From assembly GCA_964537395.1 (NCBI GenBank), contig CAZIBN010000045.1:1-29818 (forward strand): DNA of 29,818 bases, read 5' to 3'. Both the position numbers and the translations under genes were made by a program. This stretch comes from GWA2-66-18 sp964537395. GTDB taxonomy: Bacteria > Elusimicrobiota > Elusimicrobia > UBA1565 > UBA9628. Below the pieces are notes generated by a model that did no database searches, was not told where the DNA came from, and saw only the letters and a list, made by a program, of their open reading frames with translations. Within the stretch, counting starts at the first letter, position 1. Every line of letters starts with the position of its first letter. Of the stretch, positions 1 through 7,770 are shown one piece after another.

Positions 1-771
1 GATGCGCTCCGGGCCCCGAGGGGCGCCGTCGACGTAAAATCCGCCCGCGCCGACCGCGCGCACGGCGAAGTCCACGTTGAAATTGGGGGTGAGGTAGGCG
101 CGGATGCCGGCGTTGAACCGCGAGTCGCTCCAGTTGGCGATGTTGTCCCATTCGAGCAGGATCGAGGCCTTGTCGCGGATGTTGATCGACAGGGGGATGG
201 AGCCGAAGATGCCGTTGGAGTCGAAGTCGGAGACGTTGAACGACGGGTGCAGCTGGATGCCCGGCATGCCCAGCTCCTTGGACGCCACGACGAAGAATCC
301 GCGCTGACGCTGGTTGAAGCGGCGGATGCCGGTGTTGTAGCGGTAGCCCTGGCCGTCGAAGCCGACCGCGAAGGACGGCATGTCGTTGTCGCCCTCGTAA
401 AAGCGGTACTTGACCTGCGCGGTCGGGGCGCGCATGCGCACGGCGCGCTCGTCGCCGATCAGGCCGTCCACTGAGGCGGAGGCGCCGAGGTTGATGCCGG
501 GGTAGACGCCGAACGAGAGGTACTGGAGCAGCCCGCCGCGCGAATAGAAGCGCGAGCGCGCGGAATATCCGTAGTTGTCGAGCACCGCGGTCGTCGGCGC
601 GTCGATGACGTCGGTGTCGGGCGTGCCGGCGCCCGTGCTCGCGGACCGGACGGCGCGCGAGGCTGAGGCCTTCGGCTTGATCTTAACCGCGGAAGTGGTG
701 GGCTCTTCGGCGCGCAGGCTGGAGGCTCCCAGGAGGAGCAGTGCGGCCATAAGCGTGAGTCTTGATTTCAT
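1..771 (-). CDS. Secreted outer-membrane beta-barrel-like protein (3' end outside window)
   Basis: The minus-strand frame is open from ATG at 771 to the window edge (257 residues visible, no stop), so the gene is partial. It opens with a clear signal peptide (MKSRLTLMAALLLLGASSLRA) followed by a low-complexity Ala/Ser/Thr linker. The rest alternates aromatic and polar residues (for example GGLLQYLSFGVYPGINLG, FNAGIRAYLTPNFNVDFAV), as in beta strands of an outer-membrane barrel. Phrases such as FAVGFDGQG recall YjbH-like or porin-like proteins, but I cannot name the family securely. An AAGGAT Shine-Dalgarno lies just before the ATG. It follows the response regulator by 17 nt and is probably co-transcribed. 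Localisation to the outer membrane is inferred from the signal peptide and strand pattern. Confidence 0.7.
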   Translation of the reverse strand, partial: MKSRLTLMAALLLLGASSLRAEEPTTSAVKIKPKASASRAVRSASTGAGTPDTDVIDAPTTAVLDNYGYSARSRFYSRGGLLQYLSFGVYPGINLGASASVDGLIGDERAVRMRAPTAQVKYRFYEGDNDMPSFAVGFDGQGYRYNTGIRRFNQRQRGFFVVASKELGMPGIQLHPSFNVSDFDSNGIFGSIPLSINIRDKASILLEWDNIANWSDSRFNAGIRAYLTPNFNVDFAVRAVGAGGFYVDGAPRGPERI

Positions 772-788
772 CGATAAATCCTTATCTA

Positions 789-1172
789 TCAAGCGGGTTT
801 CGCCAGGACCGCGGCGATACGCTCGTGGAGTTTAGCCATCTCGAAAGGCTTCTGCAGCACTTCGGTCGCGCCGCTCATCAGCGCGATGCCTTTCTCTTTG
901 ACCGTGTCGCGGCTGGTCATGATCATGATGCGCGGCGCCTTGGCGCCGAGCTTGTTGGTCAGCTCGTAGGCGACGTGGTAGCCGTCGATGTAGGGCATCA
1001 TCACGTCGAGGAGGACGAGGTCGAGTTGCTCCTTGAGAGCGGTCTGCAGCGCGTCCTTGCCGTTGGCCGCCGAGAGGACCTCATAGCCCTGATAGGCGAG
1101 GTCCATCATGAGCAGGTCGAGCAAATCCGGATCGTCATCGGCGACGAGGATGCGCTTCTTCGTTTCGGCCAT
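789..1172 (-). CDS. Single-domain response regulator (CheY-like receiver)
   Basis: The 127-residue protein is a stand-alone receiver domain that would accept a phosphoryl group from a histidine kinase. All receiver landmarks are present: the acidic cluster D12-D14, phospho-acceptor D56 in LVLLDVMMP, T86 in MIMTS, and K108-P109 in the QKPF loop. No output domain follows, so signalling must be by protein contact or phosphotransfer. The start ATG is preceded by AAGGAG. It is the first gene of a probable two-gene operon with the beta-barrel protein downstream. A cytosolic GAF histidine kinase lies about 11 kb away (11951-13492), but pairing them is only a guess. Confidence 0.93.
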   Translation of the reverse strand: MAETKKRILVADDDPDLLDLLMMDLAYQGYEVLSAANGKDALQTALKEQLDLVLLDVMMPYIDGYHVAYELTNKLGAKAPRIMIMTSRDTVKEKGIALMSGATEVLQKPFEMAKLHERIAAVLAKPA

Positions 1173-1202
1173 TCCCTCTCCTTATAATGATGCGACTTGT
1201 GG

Positions 1203-1232
1203 ATTCTAACCCATTTATCCTTTATGCGACAA
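1203..1232 (-). promoter_or_regulatory. Sigma70-type promoter of the response-regulator operon
   Basis: On the minus strand TTGTCG (1227-1232), an 18-nt spacer and TAGAAT (1203-1208) form a good promoter. The predicted start leaves a leader of about 24 nt carrying AAGGAG. It lies just inside the palindromic element at 1242-1321. Confidence 0.6.
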
Positions 1233-1241
1233 GCCGTAAAT

Positions 1242-1321
1242 GGGGTCTGACCTCCCGTTGTTGCGTTACTTCAATAGGTAGTAATCCGGGGAAATAACGC
1301 AACAACGGGAGGTCAGACCCC
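1242..1321. repeat. Long palindromic element, copy A (27-bp perfect arms)
   Basis: The left arm 1242-1268 (begins GGGGTCTGACCTCCCGTTGT) and right arm 1295-1321 are perfect reverse complements, separated by a 26-nt spacer. It lies 4 nt beyond the dnaE stop codon and upstream of the response-regulator promoter. No T-run follows either arm, so it is not a textbook intrinsic terminator, though its RNA would fold strongly. A related copy with compensating arm changes is at 7691-7769. Likely a dispersed REP or MITE-like palindrome, family unknown. Confidence 0.85.
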
Positions 1322-1325
1322 GTCG

Positions 1326-4300
1326 TTACTTGCCGCCCCATTTGCGGGGGGCGATGACGGCGGGGGCGCCGGAGGCGTCGATGTTCCAGCAGCGCGGTCC
1401 CAGGATGGCCTCGACGGCCTCGAACAGGGCCTGGTTGAGGTTGACGCGCTGGTCGAGGTCGAGGATCGCCACGCCGCCCTCGGTCTCCTGCTCGAGGGCG
1501 ACCGGGCAGGTGCCGTCGAAGCGCTCAAGGACGTCGCGCAGGGCCTCGAGCTTCTCGGTGCCGACGGTCACGTCGCACTTCAGGCGCAGGCGCTTGGCGA
1601 ACTTCGTCGCCGAGGCGTCGAGCGGGGTCATGTCTTCGACGAGGATCTCCGGCGTGCCGGCGCCGTCGCCCGTGTCCTCGCTCTTGTAGGACACCCGTCC
1701 GGTCGCGGCCACGAACGCGCCGATCTTGGCGAGGTTGTTGACGCCCGCGGCGTAGGTCTTCGGGAAGCAGAGCAAGGTGATCTCGCCAGTGAGGTCCTCG
1801 AGCGTGATGATGACCCAGGGCTCGCCCGTTTTCTTCGAGACCATCTTGCGCATCTTGCTGATCATCCCGGCCAGGCGCACCGGCGCGGTGATCGACGGGG
1901 CGAGCTGGCTGATCTCGTGCGTGGCGGTGGCCTTGAGCTGGGCCTTGACCGACATGAGAGGGTGGCCTGAGAAGTAGAAGCCGAGCACTTCCCGCTCGTA
2001 GGTCAACGTGTCGTGCTCGGACAAAGGTTTGACCGAGGCGTCNNNNNNNNNNNNNNNNNNNNNNNNNNNNNNNNNNNNNNNNNNNNNNNNNNNNNNNNNN
2101 NNNNNNNNNNNNNNNNNNNNNNNNNNNNNNNNNNNNNNNNNNGTTCTGGATGTCGAACTGAGTCCTCGATTCGTTGACGTCCGGCGGCAAGATCTTCATT
2201 CCCATCCGCCGGGCTTCTTCCAAATACGTCACGAGCTTGTTCTCCTTATCCTCGGCGCCAATCGACGAGTGGCCGATCTCGGAGGTGAGCACCGCGGTCA
2301 TGAACTCGATGGGGAAGTTGGCCTTGAGGTAGGCCGTCTGATAGGCGACGATGCCGTAGGCGACCGAGTGGGACTTGTTGAAGCCGTAGCCGCCGAACTT
2401 CACCATCTGGTCGTAGATCTTGGTGGCGATCTTGTCCTTGATCTTGTTGGCGGCGCAGCCGGAGATGAACTTGCTGCGCATCTTCTCCAGATCTTCGAGG
2501 ACCTTCTTGCCCATGGCCTTGCGCAGGCCGTCGGCCTCACCGGGCGTGAAGCCCGCGAGCTTCTTGGAGATCTCCATGACCTGCTCCTGGAAGACCATGC
2601 AGCCGTAGGTGTCCTTCAGGATGGCCTCGAGGAGCGGGACGTCGTAGACGACCTCCTCGCGCCCGTGCTTGCGCTCGACGAACATGTCGAGCATGCCGGA
2701 CTGCATGGGGCCGGGGCGGAACAGCGCGATCAAAGAGACGATATCGTCGAAGACGGTGGGCTTGATGCGGAACAGGAGGTCGCGGATGCCCTGGGAGTCC
2801 AGCTGGAACACGGCGAGCGACTTGGCCGTGCGCAGCATCTCATAGGTCTTGGGGTCGTCCATCGGGATGGCGTCGATGTCGAACTTCGGCTCATGGCGAG
2901 ACTTGACGAATTTAACAGCGTCGTCGATGATCGAGAGCGTGCGAAGGCCTAGGAAGTCGACCTTGAGGAGGCCGAGCTTCGGGCAGACGTCGCCGTCGTA
3001 CTGCGTGGTCACGACCTCGGACTTCGCACCCTTGGCCAGCGGCGTGTACATGACGACGGGCTCTTTGGTGATCAAGGTGCCGGCGGCGTGCACGCCGGTG
3101 TTGCGCTTGAGGCCCTCGAGCTTGAGCGAGAGCTCGAGCAGGCGCTTGACCTGCGGGTCCTTGGCGAGCTCGAGCATCTCGGGGCTTTGCATGGCCTCGT
3201 GCAGGTACACCTTCGGGCCGATGGGGATCTTCTTGGCGAGCTCGTTGATCTGCATCAGCGGCATGTCGAGGACGCGGCCCACGTCGCGGATGACGGCCTT
3301 GGCTCCGAGCGAGCTGAAGGTGATGATCTGCGCCACGCATTCCTTCCCGTACTTCTCGCGGACGTACGCGATGACGCGCTCGCGGCCGGTGTCGGCGAAG
3401 TCGATGTCAAGGTCGGGCATGGATTTGCGGTCGGGGTTCAGGAAGCGCTCGAACAGCAGGCGGTGCTCGAGCGGGTCGGCGTTCGTGATGCGCAACGCGT
3501 AGGCGACGATCGCGCCCGCGCCGGAGCCGCGGCCGGGGCCGACGGGGATGCCCACGGAGCGGGCGTACTTGATGAAGTCCCAGACGATTAAAAAGTATCC
3601 GGAAAAGCCCATGCGTTTGATGACGCCGAGCTCGTAGTCCAGCCGTTCTTTGTGCTCGGGCCGGAAGCCTGCGGGGAAACGCTCCTTGAGGCCTTCAATG
3701 CAGAGGTGCTCGAGATAGGAATCTTGGTCGTACCCTGGGGGGACCTTAAACTCGGGCAACAACATCTGGTCCATGGGAATTTTTAGATTACACATCTCGG
3801 CGATCTTCAATGTGCTCGTCAACGACTCCGGAGCGAAAGAAAATAATTTGTGCATTTCTTCCGGGGACTTGATGTAAAACTCATGAGAATCGAATTTTAA
3901 TCGCTCGGTGTCCGCCATCTTGCGGCCGGTGGCGATGCAGACGCGCGCGTCGTGGGCCTCGTGCTCGTCGGGCTTCCAGTAGTGGCAGTCGTTCGTCGCG
4001 ACGAGCGGTATGCCCGTGCGCTTGCTCATGTCGAGCAGGGCCTGGGTCACGACCTTCTGCTTGTCGATGCCGTGGTCCATGATCTCGAGGTAGTAGGAAT
4101 CCTGCTCGAGGTTGTCCCGGAACCACGTCACGAGCTTTTCGGACTGGGTCAGATCGCCCGACAAAATGGATTGGTTGAGCTCGGATTTCAGGCAGCCGGA
4201 GAGCACGACCAGGCCCTTGGAGTGTTTGGCGAGAAGCTCTTTGTCGATTCTTGGATCGTAATAATAACCTTCAAGAAATGCCGTCGAGCACAGCTGCATC

Positions 4301-4629
4301 AGGTTCTGGTAGCCCTCGAAATTCTTCGCGAGCACGGTCAGGTGGCAGTTTTCTTTTTGCGAGTGCCCGCGGTCGAAGCGCGTGCCCTTGGAGATGTACA
4401 TCTCACAGCCGATGATCGCCTTGAGGCCCACGGCCTTCGCGTTCGAGTAGAACTCGACCGCGCCGTACATGTTCCCGTGGTCGGTGATCGCAAAGCCCTT
4501 GGCTCCGGCGTTGGCCAGGTCCTTGAGCGCCTGCGACGGCTTGCCGTCCTTGTCGGACAGACGAATGACCCCGTCCATCAGGGAGTATTCGGAGTGGTTG
4601 TGAAGGTGGACGAACTCGGGCTTTGACAT
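1326..4629 (-). CDS. dnaE: DNA polymerase III alpha subunit, interrupted by an assembly gap
   Basis: Catalytic subunit of the replicative DNA polymerase. The N-terminal PHP domain begins with HLHNH at residues 8-12 and keeps TDHGN, GCE, SGC and NDCH, so most metal ligands of an active PHP exonuclease seem present. The polymerase core has GPGRGSGAG and PDLDIDF (catalytic D406 and D408), and YGFNKSHS near residue 745. The C-terminal OB fold is seen in VRLAGMISKMRKM to LEDLTGEITLLCF. I chose ATG 4629 because family members begin shortly before HLHNH; an upstream ATG at 4653 is possible. The 100-N gap falls in the helix-hairpin-helix region. By comparison with E. coli DnaE about 150 residues normally lie there, so the true gap is probably longer than 100 bases. 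The frame after the gap differs from the one before it only because of the placeholder. Confidence 0.95.
2043..2142. other. Assembly gap (100 N) inside dnaE
   Basis: Exactly 100 unknown bases, a common placeholder length and identical to the second gap. Readable dnaE coding sequence resumes on both sides but in different frames, so the length is not real. Confidence 0.95.
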
Positions 4630-4679
4630 GGAGGCGCTGCGGATACACATCATACCAAATACCGTATGGAACGTTCGTC

Positions 4680-4805
4680 GTCGGGCGGCCTCGTGCGCCC
4701 CATCGTGGCACGGGTGGGGAGAATCCCTACGGGCCGGGCGACCGCGCGCCCGCTCCCTTCGGGAATCTCCCCACCCCTATCCGGCGAGGCTCCAAGCCGC
4801 CCGAC
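4680..4805. repeat. Nested inverted repeats upstream of dnaE
   Basis: Three stems sit inside one another. The outer arms are GTCGGGCGGC (4680-4689) and its complement 4796-4805. The middle arms are 16 bp (4712-4727 and 4761-4776, one mismatch). An inner CGGGCG/CGCCCG hairpin fills the loop. It lies in the 457-bp dnaE/NUDIX divergent gap, where I find no credible gene. Function unknown; it could be a folded RNA leader, a REP-type element or a protein-binding region. Confidence 0.7.
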
Positions 4806-4832
4806 AAGCTCCAACCCCTCGCTCATGTCGGC

Positions 4833-4874
4833 GTTATCCCCAGCGCTTCCAACGTTGGAAACGCTGGGGATAAC
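4833..4874. repeat. 42-bp near-perfect palindrome without a loop
   Basis: GTTATCCCCAGCGCTTCCAAC (4833-4853) is followed directly by its reverse complement (4854-4874) with one mismatch. A loop-free 21-bp dyad suits a dimeric DNA-binding protein or a REP-like unit better than an RNA hairpin. The rest of the gap, 4875-5072, is GC-rich with only weak inverted repeats, and I see no gene in it. Confidence 0.75.
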
Positions 4875-5072
4875 TTCGCGCCCTCGCTGAAGAAGCTTAT
4901 CGGCGGAGGCCGCGCGCGCCGTCGAGCTCACCAGGTAGGCCGGGGAGATGATCCGGAGGGAGCCGGCGCGCGGTCGCCGGGCCCGGAGGGCAGATCTGAC
5001 TCGAAGTACTCCCCCCGGACGCGACTACGCGAGCTCAGCGAGGCGCGTGGCCGTCACCGTCAGCGCCTTTGC

Positions 5073-5078
5073 TACAAT
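5073..5078 (+). promoter_or_regulatory. -10 box of the NUDIX/patatin operon
   Basis: TACAAT lies 8 nt before the NUDIX ATG, so transcription would start at or next to the start codon. No Shine-Dalgarno and no convincing -35 are visible. Confidence 0.5.
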
Positions 5079-5086
5079 GCGGCTCG

Positions 5087-5668
5087 ATGAAAAAGCGCGA
5101 CAGCGGCCTGATCGAGACCTTCGTCAGCAAGAAAACGGTCTGGCGCGGCAAGGCGGTCAACTTCGACGTGGACACCGTGCGGCTTCCCAACGGCAAGCTC
5201 GCGACCCGCGAGTACGTCGCTCATCCCGGCGCCGTCGGCGTCGTGCCCTTCGTGGACAAGGAGACGATCGTCATGGTCCGGCAGTACCGTCATCCCGTCG
5301 GCGAGGTGACGCTCGAGCTCCCCGCGGGCAAGATCGACCCGAAGGAGTCTCTCCTCGCCTGCATCAAGCGCGAGCTCGCCGAGGAGACCGGCTACACCGC
5401 CGCCAGGTTCACGCCGCTGATCCAGTATTGGCCCACACCCGCCTTCGCCGACGAGGTCCTGCATCTGTACGTCGCGACGGGGCTCAAGGCGGGGCGCATG
5501 AACACCGACGAGGACGAGTTCCTCGAGGTCGTGCACATGCCCTTCAAAAAGGCCGTCGAGATGGTGCGCCGCGGCAAGATCCGCGACTCGAAGACCGTCG
5601 TCGGTCTTTTAGCTTGCGCGTCCTATGGAAGGAATATCTCCGCCCTAAGGTCGTCATTTGAAGCCTGA
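5087..5668 (+). CDS. NUDIX hydrolase, ADP-ribose pyrophosphatase type
   Basis: The 193-residue protein should hydrolyse a nucleoside diphosphate linked to another group, most likely ADP-ribose. The complete Nudix box runs from G81 (GKIDPKE, then RELAEETGY), matching GX5EX7REUXEEXGU, with LELPAGK just before it as in the ADP-ribose pyrophosphatase group. The N-terminal beta region (FVSKKTVWRGKAVNFDVDTV) also fits that group. ATG 5087 is chosen because TACAAT sits 8 nt upstream and the protein begins normally there; a longer reading frame from 5069 would overlap the promoter. Its last 11 bases overlap the patatin gene, so the two are translationally coupled. The exact substrate is not proven by sequence. 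Confidence 0.9.
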   Translation: MKKRDSGLIETFVSKKTVWRGKAVNFDVDTVRLPNGKLATREYVAHPGAVGVVPFVDKETIVMVRQYRHPVGEVTLELPAGKIDPKESLLACIKRELAEETGYTAARFTPLIQYWPTPAFADEVLHLYVATGLKAGRMNTDEDEFLEVVHMPFKKAVEMVRRGKIRDSKTVVGLLACASYGRNISALRSSFEA

Positions 5669-7691
5669 GGAGATCCAGACGTGGGAGTCCTTCCTTAAGC
5701 GGACCCCGCTTTTCTCGGGGCTGTCCGTCGAGGACCTTGGCAAGCTCGCGGCGCGCCTCCAGCTCCTGTCCCTGCCGAAGGGGGCCACGCTCTTCAAGCA
5801 GGGCGACGCGTCCGACGCGCTGTATCTGATCGTTTCCGGCCACGCCCGCCGCTATCGCGGAGTGGAAGGCCAGGAGACCCTCGTGGCCTACCTCGGCCGC
5901 GGCGACGTCATCGGCGAGACCGGCCTGCTCACCGGCGGCCCCCGCTCGGCCACCGTCCGTGTGGACGCGACGAGCGAGCTGCTCAAGCTGCCGCGCAAAG
6001 ACTTCGAGGACTGCCTGCGCGAGCATCCGACCATCCTGCTGCATCTGTCGCGCACGCTCGCCAGCCGCCTCATCGAGGGCGTCCAGGCCGCCCCGCGTCC
6101 GTCCGCGGACCGGGCCCGTCTGGTCGCGTTAGACTGCGCCCTGCCGCGCCGCGACCGGGCCTTGATCGCCTGGCGCCTCGGCGCCGAGCTCGCCGCGCAG
6201 ACCCGGAAGAAGGTGCTCGTCGTCGATCTCTCGCCTGAGCCCGGCGACATCGCGCGCGCGGCGGGCCTGAAGCCAGCGCCCGCGAGTGAGACCGAGCTGC
6301 GTACGGCCAACCTCCGTGATCCCGCCGCCCTGGCCGCGCTGGCGCAGGAGCATCCGACGGGCGTGCGCATCCTCTCGGTGTCGCCCGCCACGCTCGCCGG
6401 CCGTCTGTTCAGCCAGCTGTACCTCTTTCTCAACGCGGTGCGCGACAGCCACGAGCTGACCTTGCTGTGCCTGGGCGGGCCGCGCGGCGACGTGGAGCGC
6501 GCAGCACTCACTGAGGCCGACCTCATCCTCATGGCCGGCTGCGACGCGATGCGCCCGCAGTACCGGCACATGGAAGCCGAGGTGCCGCCGCTCGCCGAGG
6601 AGTCGAGCCGCCTGCTCCGCCTGTGGATCGGGGACCTCGAGCCCGAGGACGCCCCCCTGCTCATCGGCGCCGAGCGCGTCCTCGTGCCGTGGAGCGAGTC
6701 GGCCGCGGAGGCCTATCAGAAGGACGGCAAAGCCGATGCCGCGTTCGCCGCGGAGCCCAGGGCCGCGAAGGCGCTCGCCCGGCTGGCGCGCCGCATCGGC
6801 GGCGTCCAGGTGGGGCTGGCCCTGGGCACGGGTGCCGCGCTCGGCCACGCGACGATCGGCGTGCTCAAGGTCTTGAAGCGCGAAGGCATCCCGGTGGACA
6901 TGATCGCCGGCACCTCGATGGGCTCATTGATCGCCGGCTGCTTCGCCGCCGGCTACGAGCCCGAGGAGATCGAGCAGTTGGCCCTGCGCATCGACAAGTC
7001 GTGGGTGTATGAGAACCTGTTCTGGGACATCACGGTCCCGCGCTCCGGCTTTTTCGCGGGCGACACGCTCCTGCGCTTCATCCGCTCCTACATGGGTTCC
7101 CGGGAATTCGCTGATATGGAGATCCCGTTCGCCTGCGTGGCCGCCGACATCGAGACGGGCGAGGAGGTCGTCCTCAAGCAGGGCCGCGTGGCCGAGGCGA
7201 TCCGCGCTTCGTGCGGCCTCCCTTTGATCTTCGAGCCGACCCAGCTCTCCGGCCGCTGGCTCGTCGACGGCGGCCTCGTCAACCCGGTGCCCACGCGCGT
7301 CATCGCCGACATGGGAGCCGACATCCTGCTCGCCGTCAATCTGACCATCCCCGCCGGCGAGCGCAAGACCAACGTGCACGACCGCCATAGCCAGCGTCTT
7401 CTCGACCAGCCCCTCGACCTCGAGATGCTGAGCAAGGTCGCGCGTACCGCCATGCCCGCGGCCTTCCGCGCGCCCAACTTTTTAGAAGTGTTCTTCCAGA
7501 TGATCTACACGATGGAGTACGAGGTCGCCCAGTCGCGCCTGGACCTGGCGCATGTGACCATGTTCCCCGACCTCAAGGGCTTCTCCTGGACCGAGCTGCA
7601 CCGCGCCGGCGAGATCATCCGCGCCGGTGAGCTCGCCGCCGAAGAAGCCCTCCCGCGCCTGAAAGCACTGATACCAGCCTTTCGTCCATAG
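5658..7691 (+). CDS. Cyclic-nucleotide-binding / patatin-like phospholipase
   Basis: The 677-residue protein has three parts. Residues about 10-135 are a cNMP-binding (Crp-type) domain with the phosphate-binding cassette GETGLLTGGPRSATV. Residues about 140-370 resemble a MinD/ParA-like Rossmann region (KKVLVVDLSPEPGDIARAAGL) without a P-loop. Residues about 375-670 are a patatin-type serine hydrolase: glycine-rich GTGAALG, nucleophile elbow G418-T-S420-M-G422, and catalytic D537 in VDGGLVNP. The order resembles NTE/NTE-like bacterial esterases, which deacylate phospholipids or lysophospholipids. It starts at TTG 5658 inside the end of the NUDIX gene; no better in-frame start precedes the cNMP domain. 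Control of lipase activity by a cyclic nucleotide is inferred. Confidence 0.9.
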   Translation: MKPEEIQTWESFLKRTPLFSGLSVEDLGKLAARLQLLSLPKGATLFKQGDASDALYLIVSGHARRYRGVEGQETLVAYLGRGDVIGETGLLTGGPRSATVRVDATSELLKLPRKDFEDCLREHPTILLHLSRTLASRLIEGVQAAPRPSADRARLVALDCALPRRDRALIAWRLGAELAAQTRKKVLVVDLSPEPGDIARAAGLKPAPASETELRTANLRDPAALAALAQEHPTGVRILSVSPATLAGRLFSQLYLFLNAVRDSHELTLLCLGGPRGDVERAALTEADLILMAGCDAMRPQYRHMEAEVPPLAEESSRLLRLWIGDLEPEDAPLLIGAERVLVPWSESAAEAYQKDGKADAAFAAEPRAAKALARLARRIGGVQVGLALGTGAALGHATIGVLKVLKREGIPVDMIAGTSMGSLIAGCFAAGYEPEEIEQLALRIDKSWVYENLFWDITVPRSGFFAGDTLLRFIRSYMGSREFADMEIPFACVAADIETGEEVVLKQGRVAEAIRASCGLPLIFEPTQLSGRWLVDGGLVNPVPTRVIADMGADILLAVNLTIPAGERKTNVHDRHSQRLLDQPLDLEMLSKVARTAMPAAFRAPNFLEVFFQMIYTMEYEVAQSRLDLAHVTMFPDLKGFSWTELHRAGEIIRAGELAAEEALPRLKALIPAFRP

Positions 7692-7769
7692 GGGCCAGAC
7701 CTCCCGTTGTTGCATTACTCCCATCGGAAATTCCAATTAGAGTAATGCAACAACGGGAGGTCTGGCCCC
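7691..7769. repeat. Long palindromic element, copy B (30-bp perfect arms)
   Basis: The arms 7691-7720 and 7740-7769 are perfect reverse complements around a 19-nt spacer. The left arm begins GGGGCCAGACCTCCCGTTGT, clearly related to copy A. It fills the whole space between two convergent genes and touches the patatin stop codon, so its RNA could act as a bidirectional terminator or 3'-end stabiliser. Three arm positions differ from copy A, each with a matching change in the partner arm. Confidence 0.88.
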
Positions 7770-7770
7770 T

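Noticed and set aside
4833..4874. Replication origin with DnaA boxes
   Set aside because: Only two near-boxes (TTATCCCCA) that are part of one palindrome; no AT-rich unwinding region and no dnaA nearby.
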